Shown here: positions 33,147 to 44,178 of the stretch, one piece after another
Position numbering within the stretch: position 1 is the first letter of the stretch
How the letters are laid out: each line of letters opens with the position of its first letter
Source: Littorina saxatilis
Lineage: Eukaryota; Mollusca; Gastropoda; Littorinimorpha; Littorinidae
Assembly: GCF_037325665.1 (NCBI RefSeq)
Contig: NC_090247.1
Location: 19,305,989-19,369,988 of the forward strand
DNA length: 64,000 nucleotides
Direction: 5' to 3'
Made by a program: the position numbers and the translations under genes
Notes under the pieces: generated by a model
Databases searched by the model: none
What the model was told of the DNA's origin: nothing
Seen by the model: the letters and a program-made list of their open reading frames with translations, nothing else

Positions 33147-33569
33147 ACCCCCCGCGGGTTAGGGGGAGTCCCATATTGGTTGGGACGAGAAAGAATTTAC
33201 CCGATGCTACCCAGCATGTCGTAAGAGGCGACTAACGGTTCTGTTTCTCCTTTTGCCCTTGTTAAGTGTTTCTTGTATAGAATATAGTCAATGTTTGTAA
33301 AGATTTTAGTCAAGCAGTATGTAAGAAATGTTAAGTCCTTTGTACTGGAAACTTGCATTCTCCCAGTAAGGTCATATATTGTACTACGTTGCAAGCCCCT
33401 GGAGCAATTTTTTGATTAGTGCTTTTGTGAACAAGAAACAATTAACAAGTGGCTCTATCCCATCTCCCCCCTTTCCCATCTCCCCCCTTTCCCATCTCCC
33501 CCCTTTCCCCGTCGCGATATAACCTTGAATGGTTGAAAACGACGTTAAACAACAAATAAAGAAAGAAAG
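33147..33569 (+). mobile_element. SINE-like retroposon with (AAAG)n tail
   Basis: Near full-length copy of the family at 13687-14105, flanked by the 11-bp duplication AACCAAGAGCA (33136-33146 and 33570-33580). It carries a small expansion of the CCCATCTCCCCCCTTT unit. Lies in AKIP1 intron 1. Confidence 0.9.
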
Positions 33570-34517
33570 AACCAAGAGCAGCTGCTGATACTTCAAATTT
33601 CTTTTTCTTACTCTTCACTGACAGTTGCAGGGGAATCAAAGAAAGATTCTCGTCTATGCAGAGGGCCTACCGCAGAAATGTAGTTTTCTCTTTTGCATAG
33701 AAGTTTGAGAGTTCTTCTCTGTTTTATGCCAAGAGACTGTCTGATAAGAGCTTCTCAGCTTGAAACCGGTGGCAGTCTTGGCTAAACAAAAACGGAACTT
33801 TTCATGTTCAGCACTCTATGAGAATGCCCTTAAATGCACTTACGGTGAATTCTCAATCCATTGAGGTTGTAGAACTCTCCTCGGGTTATTCTTATTCAGT
33901 GTTGCAATCGGCTCCGAAAGGGTTTGATTCTCCAGTAGGCTGTCCGTGAAGAGTTCTTTCTAGATCTAATTCTTACCCCCTCCCTCCACCTCTTCCATTA
34001 CCTCTAGTGTGCTCCCTGCTTTCAAAATTCCACGTTGGAATGAAGGCGGCGGAGACACACACAGAGTAAAGGATGATCTCCCTTGCTCATGACGTAATTT
34101 CTATGCATTCTCGCTCTTGACGTCATTCTATATATATATCTGAGCAGCGTCCGCTACACACACTCTTTGTTATGCTTTGAACATTGGCTTTTGCAACTCG
34201 CCCGTGATACCTGTACCACATGCCTGGCTATGCTTTGAAATTTGCGAGAGCTTGGAATACTGATAGGGTACGTCTATTGTGATGAGGGGACTGTTAGGAC
34301 AGTTGCGAAGAGGAAATCTTGAATTTTGACACTAATCGCTCAGACAGAGTAGGTTTTCTGACACGCCTTGCAATTTAAAGCAAACACATCCACATGAGCG
34401 TGTCATGTGATTAACAAAGATTATTTACTTCATAAATTTGTATCACTGAGTCTGTAATAAGGTCACATATTTTTTCATTCTTCCTTTATTAATCCAGTCT
34501 GGAAACATTGTTTACAG

Positions 34518-34649
34518 CCAGTGTATGGATACAGATGGGCAGAGAGTACACTGGAGCGTGCGGGGCGGAAGGGAGAGGAAGTGTACCTGCGTGCAGTGTC
34601 TCGCCGTGTCGCCTGGTCGCCCGTCAAGCTTCCATATAGCCCCTATGAG
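34518..34649 (+). CDS. AKIP1: AKIP1 exon 2
   Basis: The exon lies between acceptor GTTTACAG (ends 34517) and a GTACAA donor, 132 bp, phase 0 at both ends. It encodes 44 residues: PVYGYRWAESTLERAGRKGE, then EVYLRAVSRRVAWSPVKLPY and SPYE. The LERA...R...W stretch resembles the N-terminal ALEVLERAKRRAVDW of vertebrate AKIP1 (comparison from memory). The codon pattern is GC-rich compared with the flanking intron. It fits between MARK and the next exon without a frame change. Confidence 0.65.
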
Positions 34650-34859
34650 GTACAAAGCCTTTAGACTTCTTTACACCCCAGTATATTCCAAGGTGTATAA
34701 GTTTCACTTTGTCTGTCTGTCTCATTGTTTGTCCACACTTAGAGTTAGATCTGTTGCTTTCTTTTGTTTGTCCGCACTTAGAGTTAGGGCAATTGCTTTC
34801 TTTTGCTTCTCCTCCTTCTTCTTTTTCTGTTTTTCATAACTTTAGACACTCATGGCCAC

Positions 34860-35140
34860 CTTCTAGTGAAAGTTTTGTGTGCCACACCGTTTTTTACCCG
34901 TCACTTGGACATAATGACACCGTTTTTGAGAGTATGTGTGCGGAGAATCTGTGAGACTTTCACTTGTATGAGATCTTTAACGTGTGTGCCGATCTTTGTG
35001 TATGCATTTGCACACAAGGTTGTTACTATACATGTCTGCATAGAGTCTGCACAGAAAGTTGATCCTGGGAAATTCAAAACAACCCCACTCCCAGCCATAC
35101 CTTGATTCGAACCTTCGCCCATGGCTGCATCTGAACTACA
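34860..35140 (-). mobile_element. Diverged tRNA-derived SINE (A/B-related)
   Basis: Carries the complement of the GAGTCTGCACA-AAGTTGA block and a GATTCGAACC B-box-like word, with TTTTTACCCGTCACTT text like families A and B. Diverged; no clear duplication found. Lies in AKIP1 intron 2. Confidence 0.55.
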
Positions 35141-35252
35141 AGGTTTTCAGCCGTCGAAGTGGAAGTTTTAGTGTTTCGTAGACTGCCAACGTCCAGTGGC
35201 TTCCCTGCATTACACACTATTTTGTCTTCCTTGTTCACTTTGCTGATTTTTA

Positions 35253-36076
35253 TATTTAGTCAAGTTTTGACTAAATATTTTAACATAGAGGGGGGAATCG
35301 AGACGAGGGTCGTGGTGTATGTGTGTGTGTGTCTGTCTGTCTGTCTGTGTGTGTGTGTAGAGCGATTCAGACTAAACTACTGGGCCGATCTTTATGAAAT
35401 TTGACATGAGAGTTCCTGGGTATGATATCCCCGGACGTTTTTTTCTTTTTTTCGATAAATACCTTTGATGACGTCATATCCGGCTTTTTGTAAAAGTTGA
35501 GGCGGCACTGTCACACCCTCATTTTTCAATCAAATTGATTGAAATTTTGGCAAAGCAATCTTCGACGAAGCCCGGGGTTTGGTATTGCATTTCAGCTTGG
35601 TGGCTTAAAAACTAATGAGTGAGTTTGGTCATTAAAAATCGGAAACTTGTAATTAAAAAAAAATTTTATTAAACGATCCAAAAACAATTTCATCTTATTC
35701 TTCGTCATTTTCTGATTCCAAAAACATATACATATGTTATATTTGGATTAAAAACAAGCTCTGAAAATTAAAAATATAAAAATTATGATCAAAATTAAAT
35801 TTCCGAAATCGTTTTAAAAACTATTTCATCTTATTCCTTGTCGGTTCCTGATTCAAAAAACATATAGATATGATATGTTTGGATTAAAAACACGCTCAGA
35901 AAGTTAAAACGAAGAGAGGTACAGTAAAGCGTGCTATGAAGCACAGCGCAATCGCTACCGCGCCAAACAGGCTCGTCACTTTCACTGCCTTTTGCACTAG
36001 CGGCGGACTACGTTCAGTTTCATTCTGTGAGTTCCACAGCTTGACTAAATGTAGTAATTTCGCCTTACGCGACTTG
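35253..36076. mobile_element. AT-rich MITE with microsatellite (copy 2)
   Basis: Starts with the TTTAGTCAAGTTTTGACTAA palindrome and ends with the complement of AAGTCGCGTAAGGCGAAATT. Matches 25865-26738 in reverse. Ends about 100 bp before AKIP1 exon 3. Confidence 0.75.
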
Positions 36077-36177
36077 TTCTTAACTACTTTTGTGCATTAG
36101 ATTTTTATCTTCATTGTTAATGCGCAATGACTACATGTACATGTATACTACTTGTATTATATGTTTTATTTTATCAG

Positions 36178-36258
36178 GAAGACATGGAAGTCAAAACTGT
36201 TGAGGATGCCTTTGCAGCCATGATGACCAATCTTCAACTTGCCGCAAGAGAATGCAAG
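36178..36258 (+). CDS. AKIP1: AKIP1 exon 3
   Basis: Between a TTATCAG acceptor and a GTATAG donor, 81 bp, phase 0. Encodes EDMEVKTVEDAFAAMMTNLQ and LAARECK. The F-A-A-M-M...C-K/G-x-Y pattern, continued into exon 4, parallels SFRTMAEFMDYTSSQCGKYY of vertebrate AKIP1 (from memory). AKIP1 is known to bind the catalytic subunit of PKA and to affect NF-kB p65 signalling. Confidence 0.75.
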
Positions 36259-36310
36259 GTATAGAATTGTTGTTTTTCGCAGACTCCTGTGCTTGCATGC
36301 TCTTGAGATA

Positions 36311-37155
36311 CAGACATGGGACTGGTCCGAATTTTATCGGAATTCCGATATTTTCCTTAGCTCACAGACCATTCTTGAGATCGATGCAAATTCGTTGAGA
36401 AAAAAAAGGGGGGGGTGGTGGTGGCGGTATGAACCGTTCAGCTGAAGCTGTCTGCGTCTGAAGTCAGTGCATTCGCACCCCAGCACTCGCGTGAACCCAT
36501 AGCAGTATCATGGGTCGCGTTTGATTGGCTGTCGATCTCCGACGATTATCGCCTAGGCCTAATTATTCACCGATGGCGGTTTGCGGGTTGTTTTGATTGG
36601 CTGCCGATCTCCAAACGCCGAAGGTGAAAAGGGTAGCATCATGGCTTATGGATTCCGTATTGTTTTGTCGGCTGACAACCAAAGTGTGAAAAACAAATGG
36701 AAAGCCAACTGGCTGTCAACAAGAAAGAAAGGCGCCAGCTCATTGGCGACAGTATCGCCAAGATATCCATTCGCGGCAGTCAGGCCATGTGCTCGTCGTG
36801 CGACAACGGCCACTGCGTGGTGAAATACGGACTTGGTGGAAAAAATGTGTTGGTTCTGAAAGTTTTCAATTAAGTTTTGTGTGTGTGTGTGATTGTTATA
36901 AATTACACTTTTGTTTAAAATGCTAAAACATATTATTCTTGTGGTTTTTATAGCTTTTTAAAAAGGCATGATCTAATTTTTTCCTATCAGGAGAGGCCCC
37001 AAAATGGCCTTTATAATTCTAACATTCATTTTCCGTCAGGGGGCCTTGCCCCCCTGAATCCCCTACCGGGGCGTTGCCCCTGGACCCCACCAGGGGCCTA
37101 TGCGGCCCCTGTACCCCGGCTTCCTACTTTTGGAACATTTGCTGGTCTCATGTGT
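36311..37155. mobile_element. hAT-like element in AKIP1 intron 3, with coding remnant
   Basis: Left end CAGACATGGGAC, right end GTCTCATGTGT, flanked by GAGATA at 36305-36310 and 37156-37161 (6 bp). It includes a short open frame with a zinc-finger-like CxxC (36697-36873) and a repetitive GGGGCCTTGCCCCCCTGAAT-type block like those in the CAGGCATGG MITEs. Inverted ends are only moderately conserved. Confidence 0.5.
36697..36873 (+). pseudogene. Possible N-terminal fragment of a hAT-type transposase
   Basis: A 58-codon frame, MESQLAVNKKERRQLIGDSI followed by AKISIRGSQAMCSSCDNGHC and VVKYGLGGKNVLVL. The CSSC followed by a small basic segment looks like the start of a BED-type zinc finger lacking its His part. 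The GC-rich coding-like composition contrasts with its surroundings. The family assignment is inference from context. Confidence 0.35.
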
Positions 37156-37214
37156 GAGATACTCTGCTTTGAAATTAAATCATGTCAATATTTCAACATT
37201 TGTCATTTGTACAG

Positions 37215-37670
37215 ATCAAGATACCACTGCAACAGCCAGCAAGGATTATCCCAGAGTTATAACACAGTGTAGAATCTAAACCTAATCCAATGTTGTGTGT
37301 GTGCAGAGATACCACTGTAACAGCCAGCATGGATTATCCCAAAGTTATAACACAGTGTAGAATCTTAACCTAATCCAATGTTACGTGTGTGCAGATCAAG
37401 ATACCATTGTAACACCCAGCATGGATTATCCCAGAGTTATAACACAGTAAAGAATCTAAACCTAATCCAATTATGTGTGTGCAGAGATACCACTGTAACA
37501 CTAACAGCTAGCATGGATTATCCCAGAGTTGTAACACAGTATAGAATCTTAACCTAATTCAATGTTGCGTGTGTGCAGAGATACCACTGTAACACTAACA
37601 GCCAGCATGGATTATCCCAGAGTTATAACACAGTGTAGAATCTAAACCTAATCTAATTATGTGTGTGCAG
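37215..37670 (+). repeat. Tandem array of the AKIP1 exon 4 splice acceptor and exon start
   Basis: Five units of roughly 85-95 bp. Each begins AGATACCACTGTAACA or a variant, passes through GGATTATCCCAGAGTTATAA and ends in GTGTGTGCAG. The sixth unit start is the genuine exon 4 (37671), whose first 22 bases read AGATACCACTGTAACAACCA then GC. So each unit carries a complete decoy acceptor plus the exon's first codons. Confidence 0.9.
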
Positions 37671-37787
37671 AGATACCACTGTAACAACCAGCATGTGAAG
37701 GAAAACCGAGGCTCCTACGAGCACTGTGCCAGATTCCATACCGTCAGTGTCGCTGAGCCCGTTCACAAACGTCTCAAAGGAAATCCG
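37671..37787 (+). CDS. AKIP1: AKIP1 exon 4
   Basis: Follows GTGTGTGCAG and ends at a GTGGGT donor; 117 bp, phase 0. Encodes RYHCNNQHVKENRGSYEHCA, RFHTVSVAEPVHKRLKGNP. The S-Y-E-H-x-x-R-F-H segment corresponds in place to ATHVYRYHRGE of vertebrate AKIP1. This member of the acceptor array is taken as genuine because only here does the reading frame stay open through to a donor; in the upstream units the frame meets stops or lacks a donor soon after GGATTATCCC. Confidence 0.8.
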
Positions 37788-38391
37788 GTGGGTATCGTTC
37801 CTTCTAGTGTCCAGGGCTGAGGTGCACCAAGCTAAACTGGGTGCTACCCAAATGAGTGGTACACAGCTGCTGGGTTAGATTCCGATTGGCGTAAATGAAA
37901 TGTTTTTGTGATTTTAACCATTAAGACACCGGAGCTTCTTCCCATCCAGTTGGGTGGCGCCCAGTTTCGCTTTGTGTACCTCATCCCAGGGCTGTGGCCT
38001 AGAAGAAAGTGCCCACTTAATTGGCTGGGACCTGATGAATAGATCGGATTAGTTGAATTCATGAACAAATGTGACCCTCCACCACGGTATGAGTCGCATG
38101 TCACCTTTGCATGATTTTCATATTTGTACATTTTCCTAAAGAGTTTTTTATGCTCTATCCAGTGGTAAAAACCGTTTTAGAAAAGAGCGAAATCTGTTTG
38201 AGTTATAAGCCTGTGACTAAGGTGACCCTCACACTGTTGCCAGACTCTCCCCGGACTTATATTAAGCCTAGCGCAGAACCGCGCGAGGTGACATGCGACT
38301 CATTTCGTGGTGGAGGGTCACAAATATCAATTTCTACCAAACTGACCCTGTGCTTGGGTATGTATAGGTTACATCCTGCTGCGGGCTTGTA

Positions 38392-38541
38392 CAGTGGAAC
38401 CCCTCCTGTGAGACCTCCAACAATCAGGCCTTGAAATAGGGTTATAAACAAAAAATCTCTTGAAAACAATTTTTTTTTTTTACCAGGGTCTTGCAGGGGA
38501 GGGAATTTAAATCGGGGTGATCTTAAAAGGCGGTTCCACTG
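38392..38541. mobile_element. TA-flanked MITE with CAGTGGAACC ends
   Basis: Inverted ends CAGTGGAACC(CC) with TA at 38390-38391 and 38542-38543. 150 bp, in AKIP1 intron 4. Same terminus as 43944-44178 and 60044-60223; TA target and CAG ends fit a pogo/Tigger or Tc1-mariner MITE. Confidence 0.75.
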
Positions 38542-38599
38542 TATGCATTTTATCCAAGTCAGGACAGTACGTCAGACTATCAAAGTCATCACTTGAGAC

Positions 38600-38870
38600 T
38601 TTGCTGAGAGTCGTGTCATTTATATATATTCTGACGCTCTGTAAGTTGTAACACAGTCCGATAGCAGAGATGTAACCTTTGCTGAGAGCCGTGTCATTTA
38701 TATATTCTGACTCTCTGTAACACAGTCCGATAGCAGAGATGTAACCTTTGCTGAGAGCCGTGTCATTTATATATTCTGACTCTCTGTAACACAGTCCGAT
38801 AGCAGAGATGTAACCTTTGCTGAGAGTCGTGTCATTTATATATTCGGACGCTCTGTAACACAGTCCATGA
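38600..38870. repeat. 69-bp tandem repeat, about four copies
   Basis: Unit AACCTTTGCTGAGAGCCGTG followed by TCATTTATATATTCTGAC; period exactly 69 bp between 38674, 38743 and 38812. About 80 bp upstream of AKIP1 exon 5. Confidence 0.9.
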
Positions 38871-38952
38871 TGGTCTTTTCGCTTATTCTGATCTTATTTG
38901 TGAAAGAGGGGGTGAAGGAAAAGCAACGTGATTTCTTTGTTGTTGTTGACAG

Positions 38953-39093
38953 GTACAGCAAGAGGAGATGATTCACGTGGAGCTGCCCAAGGGAGATTAC
39001 TCCGTCACAGCTCAAAACATGGAGACGAAGGCCAAGCGAACCGACATCATTCACGTCGAGACCCTGCCTGTCACTCTCGACTTTGCCTTGTGA
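38953..39093 (+). CDS. AKIP1: AKIP1 exon 5 (C-terminus and stop)
   Basis: Follows TTGACAG and ends with TGA at 39091-39093; 46 residues. The text EEMIHVELPKGDYSVTAQNM then ends HVETLPVTLDFAL. It parallels the C-terminal YIEVYPGTYSVT...V..G.SVDLVFPV of vertebrate AKIP1 (from memory), the most conserved part and the main basis for the call. The five exons make a 160-residue protein, shorter than the roughly 210-residue human one. PKA-binding function is inferred by homology only. Confidence 0.8.
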   Translation, partial: VQQEEMIHVELPKGDYSVTAQNMETKAKRTDIIHVETLPVTLDFAL

Positions 39094-40533
39094 TGCACAA
39101 TCCTTTTTATTATTTTTTTTAGAAACTGAGTGCGTTGAAGTGATGGAGAGCAAGGGAAAGCTTGCGTGTGTACATGTGCAAATGGCATAGAATGCAGAGA
39201 GGAGCTGTTAACACAAGGGAAGTTTTCACTTTGGGGAAGCTTTGTCTGTCATATTGAGGGTTTTGATCTAGAAGGGTGTAGGTTGACTGGTTTTTCACAT
39301 TTTGCTTTCAGTGACTTAACCCTTGCAGGTCAGTCAACTGGAACACACATCTTGTTTGTAGCCAAGGCTCCTATTTGTAGTCTTGTTCAGGCAATAACTT
39401 TTATCAGTGTGATTTGCCTACACTGTCGGGGATGCACTAACAGCGTAGTTTCTAGCGTTTTATTGGCTTTACCAGGAAAACACTAGGAATTAGAATTGGC
39501 AAGCACACCTACTAAGTTAATGTTTCCTTTTTGAGTTTCTCTGGAGATATAGCTTGATGTTACCGCAGTGTTGTTAGCCTTGTTTTGAGTGGCTGAGGCC
39601 ATGGACGGACTAGTTTTTACTTGCTTTACGTGCTGGTTACGTTAGAGTGTTCATCTCATTATGTGCAAGGTGCTTCCACTGAAGGTGTTCATTTCAGTCT
39701 CGGACAAGTTTAGCAACAAGGCAATTTCTTTTAGACGCAAGTTTTAATCAGGAAATTTTGATAATTTTTTACGTCACTTTTTAGACAATATTTTGGAATC
39801 TAAAATATGTATTGTTCTGGTGTAATGCCTGTTTTAAAAATGGCTAGCATGACTGATGCACTGATTAACAAGCACAGCTGAATAAGATTGCTAGAGAATA
39901 CTTCTTGTATTTTATCGTATATATTTGTTTTATTTTAATTCATTTGATTTTGTAAAAATATTACATTTCAATTGTTTTTGTATGAGGCAAATTCTCCATA
40001 TTGCAATTCATATGTTAGCGGTGTGCAGTAAATCTATTAAAAAAAACTGAGATGTGTGTTCCAGTAAACTGACCTGCAGATATATACAGACACCTGCTTC
40101 TTCAATAGTTCAAATGCAAAGGTACAACAGTTTCAATCGCTTTGCGTGCTGGTCATGTTATAGTGCATATCTCATTTTGTGCAAAGTACTTCCCATGAAG
40201 GTGTTCATCTCATTTTGAGACAAGTTTAGCAGCAAAGCAGCTGCTTTGCATTTTATAGACATGTCTTTATCAGCAAGTTTTGATAAACTTTTACTTGCCT
40301 TTTTACTCATAATGTTTACATCCACTATTTTGGAACGGTGTTTAAGACTGTGTGCTCTTTATACGACGTTTATATATTTTTGATCAGTGGGGTATTCTCT
40401 ACCTGGCTCTTTTTCACTTCATATATAAGTTTTTTTTAAATTGTTAGAAACAAAATGAGTGTCATTTACAAGAAAGTTAATTTCTGTGTGAAAGTGTGTG
40501 TATGTGTATGATGTCAGAGAAAATGTTATATCT
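39094..40533 (+). other. AKIP1 3' UTR and downstream sequence
   Basis: AT-rich sequence with no further coding. A possible polyadenylation signal ATTAAA lies at 40036-40041. A roughly 190-bp segment near 39605-39790 (TTGCTTTACGTGCTGGTTAC) is repeated in diverged form near 40138-40320. Confidence 0.5.
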
Positions 40534-40539
40534 TGTTGA

Positions 40540-40816
40540 CAGGCTTGGGAATTGTTCGCCGAAAAAGCAAAAGTGTCTGCCGAAAAAATAAATGGGGGAG
40601 GCAAAAAAACCTCATTTTAATGGCAAACTTGGAGCTGAGATGACACCAAATTGCACAAGTTGGGTTCTTTGGAGAAGAAAAAAATCCGGGTGGGGGGGGG
40701 GGGGGGGCCAAGCCCCCGGACCTCCCTAGTAAGACTAGGCGTTTTGCGGCGTCGACTTTGATATTATGTACTTACAAATTTTCAGCCTTTTTTACTTTTA
40801 TCAATTCCCATGCCTG
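40540..40816. mobile_element. hAT-like MITE, 6-bp duplication, copy 2
   Basis: Copy of 32670-32964 with ends CAGGCTTGGGAATTG / CAATTCCCATGCCTG and a perfect TGTTGA at 40534-40539 and 40817-40822. Its (G)n has expanded. Confidence 0.85.
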
Positions 40817-41539
40817 TGTTGACTTGTGTAATGCTGAAACTCCTCTCTGTTTTTGACGTTGGTGCTGTTTTGTACAATCTCGGCGCTACACTTAAAAGGA
40901 GAGATCCGACGTTGTGTTTCAGGCCGTACCTCAGTCTAGTCAAAGCCTTGTCTTTCATCTCTTGTTAACACAAACCAAACGTTCAAGTCAAAAGTGGCCA
41001 AGTTTGTTAGTTACGGCTGAAATTTGCTATGAAACAAAGATGTCTTAAGTGTAATGTGTGGGTGGAGAAAAAGCTAAACGAAAATATGCCTCTAATGGAT
41101 TTGCAAAGAATCATTTTCACGCATTATTTCATTCTTACTTCCCGCAGGTGGGGCACTGCGGTTATGAAATTAAAGGCCCCTCCTGTTTTTGGAACCGCAG
41201 GAGCTTTCTAGTTTGCTGTTAGGTAGATTTTTGGTTCCTCTTTCCTGTCATGCTCTCTTTTTCTTCATGAATTCTTTTCTTTTTTCTGCCTTCTTGCTCA
41301 TTCACCTGTATTTTTTCCAAAAATCTCTTCTCTTGCCGCTTGTCTCGCGATTCATGTATAGTTTAATCTGTTAGTGTTCTGATGTAAGTCCAGCAGTAGA
41401 TAGGTTAAGCCTATTTTAACATACTGGAAACTGGTAATCTTCCAGTAGGTATTAATTTAGTTTTACTAAAGCCTGCTGGGACACAAGTAATGGGTTAGTG
41501 CATTTGTAAACAGGAATCGCTTGACAAGTGGCCCCCTTC

Positions 41540-41620
41540 ATCCCCCCCTTCCTCGTCCTGATATGGCTCTGCGTAGTCGGCTGGACGTTAAGCAACAAAT
41601 AAACAAACAAACAAATTCAT
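41540..41620 (+). mobile_element. SINE 3' tail fragment
   Basis: GATATGGCTCTGCGTAGTCG-GCTGGACGTTAAGC followed by (CAAA)n, like the tail of 17239-17552; the head is missing. Confidence 0.7.
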
Positions 41621-42068
41621 TCTTACTAAATGATTTGGCTTTTTTCTTCGTCTTTCTTTTTCCTCTCTTTCTCTGTTTCTGTCCTTGTTTTTTTCTTGTT
41701 GTTGTTTTAATACATCCAGTCCTGTACCTGTTGCGTGTGTGGGGCGACGTATTTATATGCTGCAAATACTGCAAGTGTTAAAATCTGTGATTTTAATAAT
41801 ACATGTAGGTGGGATGCAAAAGATGCACTAATCAAAGATGTGTTCTCAAATTTGTTCCGTACATATAGATTTTTTTTTTCATTTAATCACAGTTTTGCAT
41901 TTTGTCAAAGATTTGTCAAGAGAGAGAGTATAACTTTTGTGTGTTCAGTCATGAGAATGCTTCATTTATTCTTATACCTGGTTCTTTCTTATTCTTCTTT
42001 TTTAATCAATGAGCTTTGCTTTCTGACAGTGATTTTGTTAATGTCCCAAGAGTGTTTGACCATTGATA

Positions 42069-42477
42069 CAGGGTTCCCACAGGTCATGGAAAACCTGGAA
42101 AGTCATGGAATTTGATTTTTAATTTTCCAGGCCTGGAAAGTCATGGAATTCCAATTCAAGTCATGGAAAGTCATGGAATTTAACAAAAATAAGAAAGAAA
42201 AAAATCAACCTTTGAAATGACAGGACCAGCAAACATTACCGATAATCTGACTGCGTAGCAAATACTTGCCTTGCTTGTCGAAGAGACACTGCGTAGAAAC
42301 TGACTCAAATTCAGTGCAAAGCAAGCCAGTGTCAAAACTGGCAGTGACAAGACGTAAAAAGTTTGCGTGTTCGGAAATGGCGACCTGTGGATCTAGTCAT
42401 GGAAAATGTTATTGAGGCTCATGGAAAGTCATGGAAAAGTCATGGAATTTTGTTTCTAAAAACCAGTGGGGACCCTG
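42069..42477. mobile_element. hAT-like MITE with internal GTCATGGAA repeats
   Basis: Ends CAGGGTTCCCAC / GTGGGGACCCTG, perfect TTGATA at 42063-42068 and 42478-42483. GTCATGGAA or AGTCATGGAA occurs about eight times in two clusters next to the ends. Confidence 0.85.
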
Positions 42478-42545
42478 TTGATAGTTTAGGGTCTAGAGAA
42501 TGCTTTGTTCATTCATGTACTTAGCTGGTTCTTATGTTATACACT

Positions 42546-42968
42546 ACCCCCCGCGGGTTAGGGGGAGTTCCATATTGGTTGGGATGAGAAAGAATTTACC
42601 CGATGCTACCCAGCATGTCGTAAGAGGCGACTAACGGTTCTGTGTCTCCTTTTACCCTTGTTAAGTGTTTCTTGTATAGAATATAGTCAATGTTTGTAAA
42701 GATTTTAGTCAAGCAGTATGAAAGAAATGTTAAGTCCTTTGTACTGGAAACTTGCATTCTCCCAGTAAGGTCATATATTGTACTACGTTGCAAGCCCCTG
42801 GAGCAATTTTTTGATTAGTGCTTTTGTGAACAAGAAACAATTAACAAGTGGCTCTATCCCATCTCCCCCCTTTCCCCTATCCCATCTCCCCCCTTTCCCC
42901 GTCGCGATATAACCTTGAATGGTTGAAAACGACGTTAAACACAAAATAAAGAAAGAAAGAAAGAAAGA
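42546..42968 (+). mobile_element. SINE-like retroposon with (AAAG)n tail
   Basis: Family of 13687-14105, flanked by a perfect 12-bp ATGTTATACACT (42534-42545 and 42969-42980). Confidence 0.9.
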
Positions 42969-43289
42969 ATGTTATACACTGGAACAACTATGGATGTCCA
43001 ACATTTTATGCAGTGTCAGAAAGTTGTGTTCACAATCTTGGAAATGTGCAGACTCAAGTGTGTCAATTTATTCTGAGTGTGCAAATGCTATATATATATA
43101 CTGCACGTAATGTGTTCAGTTTTGGTGATTTTGACAGTCGAACATCGAATCAACTTTTTAAAACTTTTCTGTTTATTTGTACATTTTATATGAACATATA
43201 TACACAATAAAGTCTTTGACAAGAGTGCTGAAGCGGTTTCCATGTTTATGGAATGGGTGAGAAGTGTGATTGATATGTGCTGTGTATAT

Positions 43290-43500
43290 TGGATGCTGCA
43301 ACACACACCTATTACTCACACACAAACACACACATGCATACACAAACACGCACGAGCACACATACATGGACACTCACACACAAATGCACACACACACAAA
43401 ATCTCTCCCTATCTTGTCACCATGCACACAACACGCACAGACTCTTTGTATAACACACACATTGTCTTGGACAAACGCACACACGTCTTGAGCCTTTTTG
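43290..43500. repeat. Degenerate (AC)n
   Basis: Interrupted CACACA-rich stretch; open frames here are repeat artefacts. Confidence 0.85.
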
Positions 43501-43943
43501 AAGCATTTTTAATCAAAGAAAAAAATTAAACGTTGAAAAGAACACAGTCTGAAGTCGGTGAAATGACGGAGATGTCACCACCTCTACACTCGCTGTCATG
43601 GTTGGAGTGAAAAGTAACGCAGTTCACAGGTACATTAGTAAATAATGGCTGAAAGTGTCACTGCCAGAATATCTTCCCTCCTTTCATAGTGTTCCACTTT
43701 GGGTGGTTTCCCTTTGAACATCACACCCTGGACTGCTTGTTTACAGTTTAATCAATGTATATTACACTCAGTCTCTTGCCTTTTGTTGTATTTGCAGATT
43801 TGTTTGTGGCCTTATTTCTGTTGATAGGGACTCAATCAGCTTTTTCTGGACACAGTCATATGGCATGTCAATTGAGCACATTTTGCTCAAAATCCTTAAT
43901 GCCATAGATATTTGTGACAGTCTTTGCTTGATCCACAGAAGTA

Positions 43944-44178
43944 CAGTGTAACCCCTTTAAGACCCCCCCCCCCCCACCCCCCCCCCCCCCCCCCCCCACC
44001 TCCCAATTTAAGACTCCCTCCCATTAAAGTCCCTGTTTTCTCAGAAATTCTGTTCATAACCTCTGTAATTTTATACCTCTTTTAAGACCCCCCCCCCCCC
44101 CTCCAAATTTAAGACTCCTTCCGTTTTAAGACCAAATTTTCTCAGAGTTTTGGAGGTCTTAAAAGGGGGATTCCGTTG
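43944..44178. mobile_element. TA-flanked MITE with CAGTGTAACCCC ends
   Basis: TA at 43942-43943 and 44179-44180, inverted ends continuing into TTTAAGACC. Two long (C)n runs and TTTTCTCAGA words are shared with 60044-60223. Confidence 0.75.

Noticed and set aside
34709-35105. Open frames of 80-100 aa downstream of AKIP1 exon 2
   Set aside because: They run through intron and a diverged SINE; the true exon ends at the donor at 34650.
37215-37670. Each decoy acceptor as a real alternative exon
   Set aside because: The frame after each copy meets stops or lacks a donor before the next copy, so only the last is annotated as coding.
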